Shown here piece by piece: positions 49,768 to 59,657 of a DNA stretch of 64,000 nucleotides. The stretch lies in NCBI GenBank assembly GCA_041395105.1, contig JAWLBB010000009.1, positions 96,821 to 160,820 on the forward strand, written 5' to 3'. The notes beneath the pieces were generated by a model. That model was not told the origin of the DNA, did not search any database, and saw nothing but the letters and a program-made list of their open reading frames with translations. Each line of letters begins with the position of its first letter. Within the stretch, counting starts at the first letter, position 1. The translations under genes were made by a program, and so were the position numbers. Source of the stretch: Opitutaceae bacterium (GTDB lineage Bacteria > Verrucomicrobiota > Verrucomicrobiia > Opitutales > Opitutaceae).

Positions 49768-52700
49768 CGCTGCCGCCGGCCGCCGCCATTCCGAGCAGGG
49801 TCATGGCCCCGGTGGCGAGGCCGTGACGGATCTTCATGGTCCCGCCGTCCGTGCTGCCGAATGGATTGAGGACGTCGTTCATGTCGATCGAACGGTTGTC
49901 GCTCCAGGTTTCGCTGATACCGGTGATGACTTCGAAGCCGCTGAAGACGAGACCGAAGCCGTTCAGGACGTTGCCGAGCCGGTCCCCGGTCAGCACCTCG
50001 AAGACTTCCCCGCCCCACTTCGTCACGAAATCCGGGGGATCCATGATGACGACCTCGACGCTGAAAAGGTCGCCAAGACCGTCGGCCACCGAATTCAGCC
50101 CCCCGAACAGACCGGTTAACCCGCTGACGAACCCAACGTCGGCCATCAGCCCCCCTTCAGCCGTATCTGAATCGGACATCGTGCTGAGGACCTGATCGAC
50201 AAAGCTGCCCTTGACGCCGAAGCCAGTCGGGCTGATCGCCCGCCGGATATGCGGCCCGGCCATCTCCAGCAGCATCCACGGGGTTCCATAGCCGAAATCA
50301 CCGGGCTGCGGCAGATCGAATCCCGGGAACCGGTAAGGCGGTTGGAACATCGGATACAACGGTGGCTGGTCGTGCGCTACGGGGTGGTCGTCACCCGCAG
50401 TTGAGCCGGTGCTACTCAGGGTCAGGGCCAGCACCGGATCGCCCTCGATGGGATCGTACTCCGGCAAGTAGGTCTTCCCGTCATAATGAACCACGCTCAT
50501 TTCAAGCCCGTTCTGGTAGGTCCGGATCGGGTCGCCGTCCGCTTCGTACTCACCGACGAGCATTGATTTGCGCAGTCCGTCGTAGAGGTAGTTCACTGAC
50601 ATGCCGGGGCCGCTCACTTCGAGCGGTGTCCCCAGAGCGTCGTAGCGGATCTGATAGTCACCGGCGCCGGTCTCGATCTCCACCACCTTCCCGATCGCAT
50701 TGCGGGAATAGTTGATGGTATCGGATCCGATCTCACGGGACGCCAGGTTGCCCACGGCATCGTAGGTATGTTCGTCAGAGCCGAAACCGACGTACCGCCC
50801 GGCGGCGTCGACCGTAACCGCTGTTTCCTGACCGTTGATGACCAGGCTCTCCAGCAGTCCGTCGGGATCGCGATTGTACTGGACGGTTTCGGTCGGCCCT
50901 GAGGCCGGCTCAAACGCCAACGAGCTCAGGTGGCCGGCCGGATCGTAGGTATAAACGGTGACACCCTGGGGCGTCTGGTAGCGGGTCAGCAGGCCGCTCG
51001 AGTCGTAATCGGCCCTGAAGTCGGCCAGGACGGCTCCCGATCCATCCCGGGTGGTCTGTCGGGTGATCTGTCCCCTTCCGTTTCGCTCGTAGACCGTGGT
51101 GACATCGTCGGGCAACTGCTTCTCCACCAGGCGGCCCGCCCCATCATACACATAGCGCACGAGGACGTTGCCATCCTCGTCCATCAGTCGATCCACCAGA
51201 CCGCCGGCATTGTAAGCAAGCCGGCTGGCTTGACCGTTCGGATCGATCGAGGCCACCAGCCGATCGGCATCATCATACGCATACTCGAGGTCAAGACCGT
51301 TCGGGTAGGCGACACGCACGAGGTTGCCCACGGCATCGTAGGTGAACCGGGTGGTGCCTTCGGCGTTGGTCGCCTTGACCAGGCGGTTCTTCGCGTCGTA
51401 CTCAAACGTCCGGGTCGAGCCATCCGAACAGCGCTTTTCCACGGCCTGACCAAATGCATTGTAGGTGGTTTCCTCGGTAATCCCGAGGGCATTGGTATGC
51501 CCACTCCGCCAACCGGACGAGGTGTGAGCGAACGCCGCAGTCGTCCCGTCCGGCTGGACCGTACGGGTGAGGTTGCCCCTGACGTCGTACTCACGTCGGA
51601 ATGTCCGACCGGTCGGACTTGTCGTGATGCCCGGCTGATTGAAGGCGCCCGTCTCAAACTGCCACTCGGCCCCTTCCTGGTTGATCATCCGCCTCAGGGC
51701 TCCATCGCGGTCATAGACCTGCAGGACGGAACTGCCGTCAGCCGACCGGATCCGGACGGAGCGATCCTGCGGATCCTCCTCGATTGTGGTCAGACCGCCT
51801 TCGGCGTCGATCATCCGGGTCAAGACCCCCCGGTGACTGTAGGAGGCCGTCGTCGAGAGCCCCGCCCCGTTGGTCACCGTCAGGTTTCCCTGATCGTAGG
51901 CGAAGCGGGAAACCCCGAGCCCATTGTGATGGGTGGCCAATCTGCCCTGTGTGTCGTAGGTGAAGGTCTGCACAACCCCGCCCGGTTGAGTGATCCCGGT
52001 AAGGGCATGCCGCTTGCGAGGATCGTCCGAAGGCGCGTAATCGTAGGTGGTCTCGTTGCCCTTGCGGTCCGTGACCGCGACCAGGTGCTTGTCCCCGTCG
52101 TAGGTGTAGCTCACCCGGTGCCCCAGCGAGTCATCGATTCGGGAGATCAGCCCCGAACCATTGTAGGTGATGGTGATAGACAGGCCGTTGGAGTGCTCCA
52201 GATGACTCAGGCGTCCGGAGGTGTATTGAAGGGAAATGGCCAGGCCATGGCGATCCTCGGCCCGGGTCAACCGGCCCGAGGCGTCGAAGAACAGCATGGT
52301 GCCGTTGGTCAGGGTAAGGCGGTGGCCGTCATTCTGTGCTGCCAGCTTCGACCGGTCGCCCTTGGTCGAGAAGTAGGTTCCGCTCCGACTGTCGGGTTGG
52401 TAGGTATGAGTGGCCCCGTTACCGCGCGTGAGAACCACCGTACCGTCAGCCTCTTTTGCCAACTGGACCTCCCATCCGTGATTCCAACCATACCCCAACG
52501 GACCCAGCCGGTAGCGCTGGGTCAGGTTTCTCGGGAACGAACGTAGGACGTTCAGGCTGATGAGCCCCCGGTGCGTTGCGAGGTCCACGGTGCCCGTAAG
52601 CTCGGACATCGGGCCGATCAGGCCTCGGGCCTTCTGCAGTTCAAAGGTGAACAGCTGGCCGACGTCCCGAACATCCACGCCGATCCGCGAAAGATAGACG

Positions 52701-55700
52701 GCGTTCCGTGAGAGCATGGTGACGAAGTCGCCCATGGTGGTTCCGAGCGCTGTTGACAGGTTCTGCCAGACGGCATCCCAGGCGGCTTCGCTTTCGGCCT
52801 CCGGCCTGAGAGCATCCTTGAGCGAGGTCCAGGGAACGACCTGGTCGTCGTCGGCCGTCGAGGTCACGACGTCGAACTTGAAGGGCGGATACGAAAAATC
52901 CCAGGGTTTCAACCAGCCGGCATAATAGACGGGAATCCGCATCGATTCGCCCGGCATGAGGACACCGGGTTGTTCTCCTCCGGCCAGCAGCCGGATGGAC
53001 GTGGCAAAACCCCTGGGGATGGCCGAGGTCCAGAATCCCTGGGAAAGGAGCGACCGATCCTGAGTCAGAAGGGCGCCTGGTTTCTCGTTCTGACGTGGCG
53101 TCAAGACGAGCAATGGTGCCGGCATGGGAGCGGTTCCTCGGTTCTCATACTCGACAAATAGCGTCGCCAGTTGGTGGTAACCCATGACCGACGGGGTGAT
53201 GACATTGACGTGGAAATCCGGTGCGCCTCCCGAAACCATTTCGACGGCGTCGTCGAGCATGGACGAATGGCCACCCTGGGTGACGCGGACATGATATCGA
53301 CCTGCCGGCAGCCGGCCGGCGGCAAAGACCGCCGTCGCATTGGTGAATGATGCGACTATGGCCGAATCCGCGGCAAAGTCCGCTCCACCCGACGAGACGA
53401 GGTCCACCTCGATCGAACCCGCGAAACCGGCGCCCACCAGATTGAGTTCCAGTTCCGCGGCACTGTCCTGCATCCTGGGAGACACGGATGTCAGGGCCAG
53501 GTCAGCCTCGCTGTATTCCAGGGTGAAATCACCCTCCTCCAGCAGGCCGTCTCCGTAGACCAGGATATACCAGTCGCCCTTCGTCGCAGCGGGAATGACC
53601 AGGGTGCCATCCTCGAGCAGGTGATCGTGCACGCTTCGGGTCGGGAGTGTCCCGAACTTGATGACGGCGGTCAGCCCTTTGACGTCATGACCAAAGGTCA
53701 CGAGAAGACTCTTCCCCCCTGTCGCGGGAATGCGGAAATACTGCTCGGAGCGGCCAACGGGATGGCTTCCGGAAAGAACCTGGCCGGCCTCAAGTCCGGG
53801 CACGGTGATGCGGACCGACTCCGCGCCTTCATTGTTCAGGCGATGGAGTTCGACTGGGCTCCATTCATCATTGACCGAGACAATCAGGTGGCGCACGCCG
53901 TCTTCGATGGCCGGAAGCATCACCTCAAATTGGCCGGAATAGGACTCATCTTTACCGAGGCTTCGGGTGACGGATTTCGAATCAACCACCGTATCCGTTG
54001 CATCGAGATATTCGTCCTCCGAGACATAGATGGCATCGGTCCAGGTCGACTCGGCGAGCGCACCGGGGCCGACATTGGTGACCGCATAGTCGATCGTCAC
54101 GGTTTCCCCAACACCCACATTTGCCGGGACCGTCAGCCGATCCAGACGGAGGTCCGGAAAATCCCCGGTGTTCGCCACCACGGCATAGGTCCGGCCTTCG
54201 ACGAAGGGAGCGATCTCACCGTCGACGACAACCGCATACGCAATCTCAAAGTCACCCGTTCTGGAGAAGCGAACCAGCCCCGGATTCTGGACGGACGAGT
54301 TGCGCCCATCACCGAAATCCCACCAATAACCGTCCGCCGCATTGCTTGCCGGCGAACCGATGAAGCGAAGCGAATCGCCGGCCACGATGGTGCCGGAAAG
54401 CCTGGGGGCGAGAATTCCTTCGACTCCGGAACTCGTCCGCCACGGCTCGAAGAGGACGCCGTTGCTGACGCGGTCACCGGTTCCGTCCGGATTCAGGGTC
54501 GTGTGGAACGGCCCGCTGGCGTCTCCCCACCAATTGGACCGCGCATCCACCTCAACCGAGCTGGAGTTGACCATGCCGTAGTCCTTGTTGCCCTCGAACC
54601 GGCACGACCCAATGGTGACCCCCTGGGACGTTTCCCTGACGTGGACACCGGATCTGTTCCCGGTGAAAAGACATCCGTTCACGGATATGATGCCGCTTGC
54701 CTGATACAGATAAAGACCGCTTTCCCCGCCACTATGGATTGTTGAGTCGGCAAGGTTGAGAGTGCCGTCGCCTTCCACCTTGACTCCGCCATATTCGTAA
54801 TAGCCGGTGTAGCCGACCCGACAGTTTTCCAAGGTCGCGGATCCTCCGGGATTGACTTTGACTCCCGCCCACCAATGCGGCGCAGGCAGGCTGGCATCAG
54901 CATCGTGGTTGGAATCGCCGCCGACGGCGTCATCTCGATAGTCCGTGAAGTGGATCGGACTGCCCGGCGTTCCGAGGGCGAGCAGTTCACCACTCACTCG
55001 AAGACCGGCATAATGGACTGCCTTGACGACCAGGCCCGGCATCAGGGTGAGCGATCCGGCAGCTCCGACCAGCTGACTGTCAGCCAGCACGATTGAGTAG
55101 GAAGGTGACAATTGCCAGCTGACATCGGTCGTATGGGTTCCTCCATCAGCCGCCACCGGCGCAAACGAGTTCCCCTCAAAGGTCGACGTGGTATCGGAAA
55201 ACGAGGTGTTCAGGCCCAGGCGGATCCCGTCGGCATTGTCCCGGAAGGCATTGGATTCGGAGAGGAATGATCCGTAGCCGCTGGTGAGCTTGAGACCAGC
55301 GTGACTGCTCTTGCGCAGGGTCGAGTGTCGCAGGCTGAGGTTGCCCGTCCCGCTCTTGTAGACGCCGGCGTAGTTGTAGTAGCCGCAATAGGCGATCTCG
55401 CAATGGTCCAGGCTGGCCGAGCCCGTATTCCGAACGGTGATACCCGCCCACCAGCCGGGGGCCGGCGACGAGTCCGTTCCGTCATGGCCGGTGTCCCCTC
55501 CGACCGTGTCGTCGCGGTAATCGGTGAAGACGATCGGCTTGACCGCGCTACCTTCCGCGGTCAGCTGGCCATCGACATAGATCCCCGCGTAGTGGGCGTG
55601 CTTGACCACCAGGCCCGGTTTGAGGGTGAGCGACGCCCCTGCATCGATGATCTGGCTGTCCTCGATCACGATGGCGTAGTCCGAGGAAAGCTCCCAGCTG

Positions 55701-56923
55701 ACCGCAGTGGTGTGATGCCCCCCTCCGATCACAACCGGGGCATAGGAATTCCCGGAAAAAGTGGACGTTGTGTCGGTGAACGTTGTGTTCAGGCCCAGGC
55801 GAATCCCGTCGGCGTTATCGGTGTAGGCATTGGATTCGGAAAGGAATGATCCGTAACCGCTGGTGAGCTTGAGACCGGCGTGACTGCTCCTACGCAGCGT
55901 CGAGTGGCGCAGGCTGAGGCTGCCCGTCCCGCTCTTGTAAAGGTTCGCGTAATAGTAGTAGCCGCCATAGGCGATCTCGCAATGGTCCAGGCTGGCCGAA
56001 CCCGCATTCCGCACGCTGATCCCCGCCCACCAGCCGGGTGACGGCGCGGTGGCCGTTCCATCGTTGGCGGTGTCACCTCCCACCGAATCGTCCCGATAGT
56101 CGGTCAGGACAATCGGCTTGGAGGTCGTCCCTTCAGCCACGAGTTCGCCGTCCACGACAAAGCCTGCGTAATGCACAGCCTTGACCACCAATCCCGGTTT
56201 CAGGGTCAGAGAGGCTGCTGCATCAACGATCTGGTCGGCTGCAATCACGATGGCATAGGACGCGGAAAGCTCCCAGCTGACCGCCTTGGTGTGGTGCCCC
56301 CCAATGGCCGTGACCGCGGCAAAGGTGTTCCCTGAAAAGGTGGAGGTTGTATCCGAAAACGAAGTGTCAGTTCCCAGGACGATGCCGTCGTTATTGTCTT
56401 CAAACGCGTTGCTCTCCGAAACGAATGTCCCGTAACCCGCGGTGAGCTTGAGGCCCGCATGGCTGCTGCGGCGCACCAGGCTGTTTCGCAGGGTCAGATC
56501 GCCCGTGCCGGATTTCATGATCGCGGCGTAGGTGTAGTAACCGCCGTTGGAAATCTGCAGGTGGTTCAGACTGGCGGAACCGGCATCTTCGACGTGAATT
56601 CCACGCCACCAACCAGGACTTGCCGTTGAACCATCCATCACGATCGGATCCGAATCCGTGCCTGCGGCCGACAGCGAACCCCTCACGATAATCCCTGAGT
56701 AATGCGACGCCACCAGCTGCACGCCGGGCTCGATGGTCAGGGTGACCCCGCTGTTCACCACGACATTGCCGACCAGGTTGTAGGGGTTTCCGGCCGCCGT
56801 CCAGGTGGTGTTCGCCGCGATCACTCCCGACACGTCGGTCGCGCGCGCCTGGGAACCTGCCATCATGATCACGCCCAGAAGCACTAATCCGGGCCACCTT
56901 GGGTATCGATCCGAAGTCTTCAT
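49736..56923 (-). CDS. Giant secreted beta-helix and RHS/YD-repeat protein E (5' part of split gene)
   Basis: I chose the ATG at 56923 because it has a perfect AGGAGG seven bases upstream and begins a good signal peptide (MKTSDRYPRWPGLVLLGVIMM, then AGSQARA). An in-frame ATG at 57046 would add 41 residues. Beta-helix repeats of exactly 193 aa occupy about residues 30-700. A PKD-like domain (WWDFGDG, about 840-920) and a CARDB-like domain (about 925-1045) follow. A DUF6531/RHS entry and YD repeats span about 1440-2090. The expected RHS core with a DPxG ending is not seen; the tail from about 2175 is Gly/hydrophobic-rich. The frame then breaks in a GGC/GCC-rich run and stops after RRVCDHDQ, while the continuation lies in gene D. 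Confidence 0.85.
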   Translation of the reverse strand: MKTSDRYPRWPGLVLLGVIMMAGSQARATDVSGVIAANTTWTAAGNPYNLVGNVVVNSGVTLTIEPGVQLVASHYSGIIVRGSLSAAGTDSDPIVMDGSTASPGWWRGIHVEDAGSASLNHLQISNGGYYTYAAIMKSGTGDLTLRNSLVRRSSHAGLKLTAGYGTFVSESNAFEDNNDGIVLGTDTSFSDTTSTFSGNTFAAVTAIGGHHTKAVSWELSASYAIVIAADQIVDAAASLTLKPGLVVKAVHYAGFVVDGELVAEGTTSKPIVLTDYRDDSVGGDTANDGTATAPSPGWWAGISVRNAGSASLDHCEIAYGGYYYYANLYKSGTGSLSLRHSTLRRSSHAGLKLTSGYGSFLSESNAYTDNADGIRLGLNTTFTDTTSTFSGNSYAPVVIGGGHHTTAVSWELSSDYAIVIEDSQIIDAGASLTLKPGLVVKHAHYAGIYVDGQLTAEGSAVKPIVFTDYRDDTVGGDTGHDGTDSSPAPGWWAGITVRNTGSASLDHCEIAYCGYYNYAGVYKSGTGNLSLRHSTLRKSSHAGLKLTSGYGSFLSESNAFRDNADGIRLGLNTSFSDTTSTFEGNSFAPVAADGGTHTTDVSWQLSPSYSIVLADSQLVGAAGSLTLMPGLVVKAVHYAGLRVSGELLALGTPGSPIHFTDYRDDAVGGDSNHDADASLPAPHWWAGVKVNPGGSATLENCRVGYTGYYEYGGVKVEGDGTLNLADSTIHSGGESGLYLYQASGIISVNGCLFTGNRSGVHVRETSQGVTIGSCRFEGNKDYGMVNSSSVEVDARSNWWGDASGPFHTTLNPDGTGDRVSNGVLFEPWRTSSGVEGILAPRLSGTIVAGDSLRFIGSPASNAADGYWWDFGDGRNSSVQNPGLVRFSRTGDFEIAYAVVVDGEIAPFVEGRTYAVVANTGDFPDLRLDRLTVPANVGVGETVTIDYAVTNVGPGALAESTWTDAIYVSEDEYLDATDTVVDSKSVTRSLGKDESYSGQFEVMLPAIEDGVRHLIVSVNDEWSPVELHRLNNEGAESVRITVPGLEAGQVLSGSHPVGRSEQYFRIPATGGKSLLVTFGHDVKGLTAVIKFGTLPTRSVHDHLLEDGTLVIPAATKGDWYILVYGDGLLEEGDFTLEYSEADLALTSVSPRMQDSAAELELNLVGAGFAGSIEVDLVSSGGADFAADSAIVASFTNATAVFAAGRLPAGRYHVRVTQGGHSSMLDDAVEMVSGGAPDFHVNVITPSVMGYHQLATLFVEYENRGTAPMPAPLLVLTPRQNEKPGALLTQDRSLLSQGFWTSAIPRGFATSIRLLAGGEQPGVLMPGESMRIPVYYAGWLKPWDFSYPPFKFDVVTSTADDDQVVPWTSLKDALRPEAESEAAWDAVWQNLSTALGTTMGDFVTMLSRNAVYLSRIGVDVRDVGQLFTFELQKARGLIGPMSELTGTVDLATHRGLISLNVLRSFPRNLTQRYRLGPLGYGWNHGWEVQLAKEADGTVVLTRGNGATHTYQPDSRSGTYFSTKGDRSKLAAQNDGHRLTLTNGTMLFFDASGRLTRAEDRHGLAISLQYTSGRLSHLEHSNGLSITITYNGSGLISRIDDSLGHRVSYTYDGDKHLVAVTDRKGNETTYDYAPSDDPRKRHALTGITQPGGVVQTFTYDTQGRLATHHNGLGVSRFAYDQGNLTVTNGAGLSTTASYSHRGVLTRMIDAEGGLTTIEEDPQDRSVRIRSADGSSVLQVYDRDGALRRMINQEGAEWQFETGAFNQPGITTSPTGRTFRREYDVRGNLTRTVQPDGTTAAFAHTSSGWRSGHTNALGITEETTYNAFGQAVEKRCSDGSTRTFEYDAKNRLVKATNAEGTTRFTYDAVGNLVRVAYPNGLDLEYAYDDADRLVASIDPNGQASRLAYNAGGLVDRLMDEDGNVLVRYVYDGAGRLVEKQLPDDVTTVYERNGRGQITRQTTRDGSGAVLADFRADYDSSGLLTRYQTPQGVTVYTYDPAGHLSSLAFEPASGPTETVQYNRDPDGLLESLVINGQETAVTVDAAGRYVGFGSDEHTYDAVGNLASREIGSDTINYSRNAIGKVVEIETGAGDYQIRYDALGTPLEVSGPGMSVNYLYDGLRKSMLVGEYEADGDPIRTYQNGLEMSVVHYDGKTYLPEYDPIEGDPVLALTLSSTGSTAGDDHPVAHDQPPLYPMFQPPYRFPGFDLPQPGDFGYGTPWMLLEMAGPHIRRAISPTGFGVKGSFVDQVLSTMSDSDTAEGGLMADVGFVSGLTGLFGGLNSVADGLGDLFSVEVVIMDPPDFVTKWGGEVFEVLTGDRLGNVLNGFGLVFSGFEVITGISETWSDNRSIDMNDVLNPFGSTDGGTMKIRHGLATGAMTLLGMAAAGGSGGRRVCDHDQ
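54850..56860 (-). repeat. Tandem 579-bp repeats in giant gene E
   Basis: The landmark GGTGAGCTTGAG recurs at 56441, 55862 and 55283, exactly 579 bp (193 codons) apart. Each unit encodes a beta-helix block with HAGLKLTxGYG, SDTTSTFxGN and YRDDxVGGDT. A fourth, shorter and more diverged unit follows to about 54600. Block edges are approximate. Confidence 0.85.
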
Positions 56924-56930
56924 ATCAGGT

Positions 56931-56936
56931 CCTCCT
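56931..56936 (-). promoter_or_regulatory. Strong Shine-Dalgarno of giant gene E
   Basis: The minus strand reads AGGAGG here, seven bases before the ATG at 56923. This decides the start against the upstream in-frame ATG at 57046. Few other genes in the window have such a site. Confidence 0.75.
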
Positions 56937-57115
56937 GTCTGTCCCGACTCGAGGCTTCGGAGCCCAACCGGATTTGCCTGATACCGGGGGGCCGAACGTC
57001 GCCGGCCAAGCCCCTCCAGGCTGTGGTGGAAGTGCCCAAAGCCCATGAATCGCGAGCCTCACTGAGCCATGCTCCGAATCTATCCGATCCACCTAAGGTT
57101 AACGAGTACAAACAG

Positions 57116-57165
57116 CTCTCCTTAACTGCTATAAACCTCTCCTTACGAATAGGATAAGAATATCC
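57116..57165 (-). promoter_or_regulatory. Direct repeats and inverted repeat upstream of giant gene E
   Basis: CTCTCCTTA occurs at 57116-57124 and again at 57137-57145, 21 bp apart, which is two helical turns. An inverted repeat GGATA-AGAA-TATCC follows at 57152-57165. This resembles an activator-binding site about 190-240 bp before the start of gene E. The 56937-57359 gap between gene E and the divergent phosphoesterase gene holds no other evident element. Confidence 0.4.
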
Positions 57166-57359
57166 AATACCCCGGGCGAATCCCCATGGAATTCCGCCCA
57201 TTCTCCCCATGCCCGTCTCATGGTTTTCTCCGGAATCATCCGATCCGCACACGCCCTTGCCGATCACCGCCCCGGGCATCGACAGAATCGCCCGGGCCGC
57301 GTCGAAATCGTGATCCATGATTGAGTCGGACCGATGAATCGGCTTGAGTCTCTGCCACC

Positions 57360-58295
57360 ATGACTGCCGAACCCCGCCTGCAATTCATCCAGATCAACGA
57401 CATTCACTATCGTGATTGCCGGCACGAGCTCGATGTCCCCACCTACGCCGGAGCCAATGTCCGGGCAGGTTGGCTCCTCGAGGCCCTCCGCAAGCCGGGG
57501 CTGCTTCCTCCCGCCGACTTCATTCTGGCCATCGGTGACCTGATCCACGGCGAGTCCCTCACAGCGGCAGAGAGGGAGTGTCCGTTCATGGCCGCCGCCT
57601 TCAACGAGCTCCCGGTTGAGGTTTTTCCGGTAATCGGAAACCACGAAGTGAAGCAGAACGAGGGAGACCCGAAGTGGGAGCTGCCCTTCAAAGATGCCTT
57701 CAGTGTGGCCGATCACTACAGCTTTGAGCGCGAGGGCATCGCGTTCATCGTCTTCAACAACGCCGGTACCGGTGAGCAACTCCCGCGACCTGTTCGGGAG
57801 CGGCGTTTCGCGAATCTCAAACGGCTCCTCGACCGGCATCGCGGCCAGCCCAAGATCATCGCCTGTCATGTACCGCTGGTCTGCCTGCGTGAGGAGACTA
57901 TCCTCGCGGCCAGCATGGACTTCCCTTCCTACAAATGCCTCGAGCCCGAGATCCTTGAAGCGATTGAGGCCGAATCCGATTCCGTTCTGGCCGTGCTCAG
58001 CGGCCACATTCACATCACCGGCACGGTGATCCAGAAGGGTATCTGTCACCTGGCCGCCACCGGACCGGCTTCATTTCCTCACGACATCGTCCATTTCGCG
58101 GTCTTCGACGACCGGATTGAAGTCAACGTGATTCAGCTTCCTTCTCACCTCTGGCAGCCGGAGACCAATATCCACGGGGCAAGACGACACGGCCGCGACT
58201 TCACCGACGGCCGGCATCCGAACCACCTCGCCTACCTGATGGGCAATCCCGACGAACGAAGTTTCACCCTATGCCGAAGCACCCAATCCTCCTGA
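57360..58295 (+). CDS. Calcineurin-like metallophosphoesterase
   Basis: The protein has 311 residues. The two-metal phosphoesterase motifs appear in order: NDIHY near residue 14, AIGDLIHG near 57, PVIGNHE near 90, ACHVPL near 165 and SGHIH near 220. No signal peptide is evident, so it is probably cytoplasmic. Substrate is unknown; related proteins hydrolyse phosphomonoesters or phosphodiesters. Its last 25 bases overlap the start of the DUF1080 gene, so the two are likely co-transcribed. It is the first gene of the plus-strand run and is divergent from giant gene E. Confidence 0.9.
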   Translation: MTAEPRLQFIQINDIHYRDCRHELDVPTYAGANVRAGWLLEALRKPGLLPPADFILAIGDLIHGESLTAAERECPFMAAAFNELPVEVFPVIGNHEVKQNEGDPKWELPFKDAFSVADHYSFEREGIAFIVFNNAGTGEQLPRPVRERRFANLKRLLDRHRGQPKIIACHVPLVCLREETILAASMDFPSYKCLEPEILEAIEAESDSVLAVLSGHIHITGTVIQKGICHLAATGPASFPHDIVHFAVFDDRIEVNVIQLPSHLWQPETNIHGARRHGRDFTDGRHPNHLAYLMGNPDERSFTLCRSTQSS

Positions 58296-59602
58296 TCCTC
58301 ACTGTCGGCGCCACCCTGTCGAGCGCCTCTGGCGAGTGGGCATCCCTCTTCAATGGACGTGACCTGACCGGCTGGCACCAGGCCAACGGTGCGGCGGACT
58401 ATGCTGTCGCCGACGGCGCGATTGTCGGAACACCGGTATCGGATTCGCCCAACAGCTTTCTCGTGACCGATGACGTTTTCGGCGACTTCATCTTCGAATG
58501 CGAAGTCAAGGTCGACGGCATCATCAATTCCGGGATTCAGTTTCGCAGCCTTTCCACTGCCGATTTCAAGGACGGCCGGGTCCATGGCTACCAATGCGAG
58601 ATTGACGAGAAGACGGACCGGAACTGGACCGGTGGCATCTACGACGAAGCCCGCCGGGGCTGGCTCTACCGGCTTGAGTTGAATCCTTCCGCCAAGTCCG
58701 CCTACCGTCCGGGCGACTGGAACCATCTGCGAATCGAATGTGTCGGGTCGTCCCTGCGAACCTGGGTCAACGGCATCGCGACCGCTCACCTGATCGATGA
58801 TGCAACCGCCCGGGGCGTCATCGGCCTGCAGGTGCACTCGATCGGAAGCCGGTCGCCCGAGGGCAAACGCATCCATTGGCGCAATCTCAGGATTCGCACC
58901 GATGTGGCCGGGCCGACTCCGCCGGAGGGCGTATTCGTCCGCAACACCGTGCCCATCTCCTGGCACCCGCGGAGCAGGCCCTCGGGTGGCGTCTGCTTTT
59001 CGACGGATCCACCCCGACAGGGTGGCGTGGTGCCGCCTCCGAGGCCTTCCCTGACCGGAGTTGGCGGATAGAAAACGGCGAGCTGATCGTCATCGGATTG
59101 AAATCGGACGATCTCGCGACCACCGACCGATTTGGTGCCTTCGACTTCCAGCTGGAATTCAAGCTCACCGAAAAGGCCAACAGCGGCATCAAGATTTCGC
59201 AACGGAAACGCCGGGGTCCTACAACTTTGCCACCGGGCTCGAATATCAGCTGCTGATCGATGACGACTGGCATAAGCCGATGCAGGAAAAGGTGCGGCCG
59301 CAACCGGACCCTCGCTTCGCTTTACGACCTCATCCTCGCGAAGGGAGGTCGCGAATCAGGAGGTTCCGCGAAAGCCGGGGCCCGGCATCACGCCCGGATC
59401 GTCGTGCACCCCGACAAGACGGTGGAACACTGTTCGATGGGTCTGGGCGGTCGAATTCGAACTCGGGTCACCCTTGAGGCCTCGGCGCGCAGCAAGTATG
59501 CGGAGATCGAGGACTTGCCAAGGTCGCGACTTCCCGATCTTTCTCCAGGATCACGGCGACGAGGTCCATTTCCGAAGCATCAAGATCCGGACCTTCGACT
59601 GA
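58271..59602 (+). pseudogene. Secreted tandem DUF1080 (3-keto-disaccharide hydrolase-like) protein, frameshifted
   Basis: The start carries a signal peptide (MPKHPILLILTVGATLSSASG). A first DUF1080 domain is intact: SLFNGRDLTGWH, DFIFECEVKVDGIINSGIQF, HGYQCEIDE, WNHLRIECVG. After about 58950 a second DUF1080 domain continues in other frames: LFDGSTPTGWR and FDFQLEFKLTEKANSGIK in one, YNFATGLEYQLLIDDDWHK in another, then ARIVVHPDKTVEHW-like and HFRSIKIRTFD to a stop at 59602. At least four indels are needed to restore it. The first-domain frame alone ends at 59071. DUF1080 proteins act on keto-sugars or glycosides outside the cell. Decay or local sequence error are both possible. Confidence 0.75.
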
Positions 59603-59657
59603 GTCCGCCCTCGCTTCTCCCTTTCGGCAACCTCAAAAAGGGTGGCGGGAGAATGGG

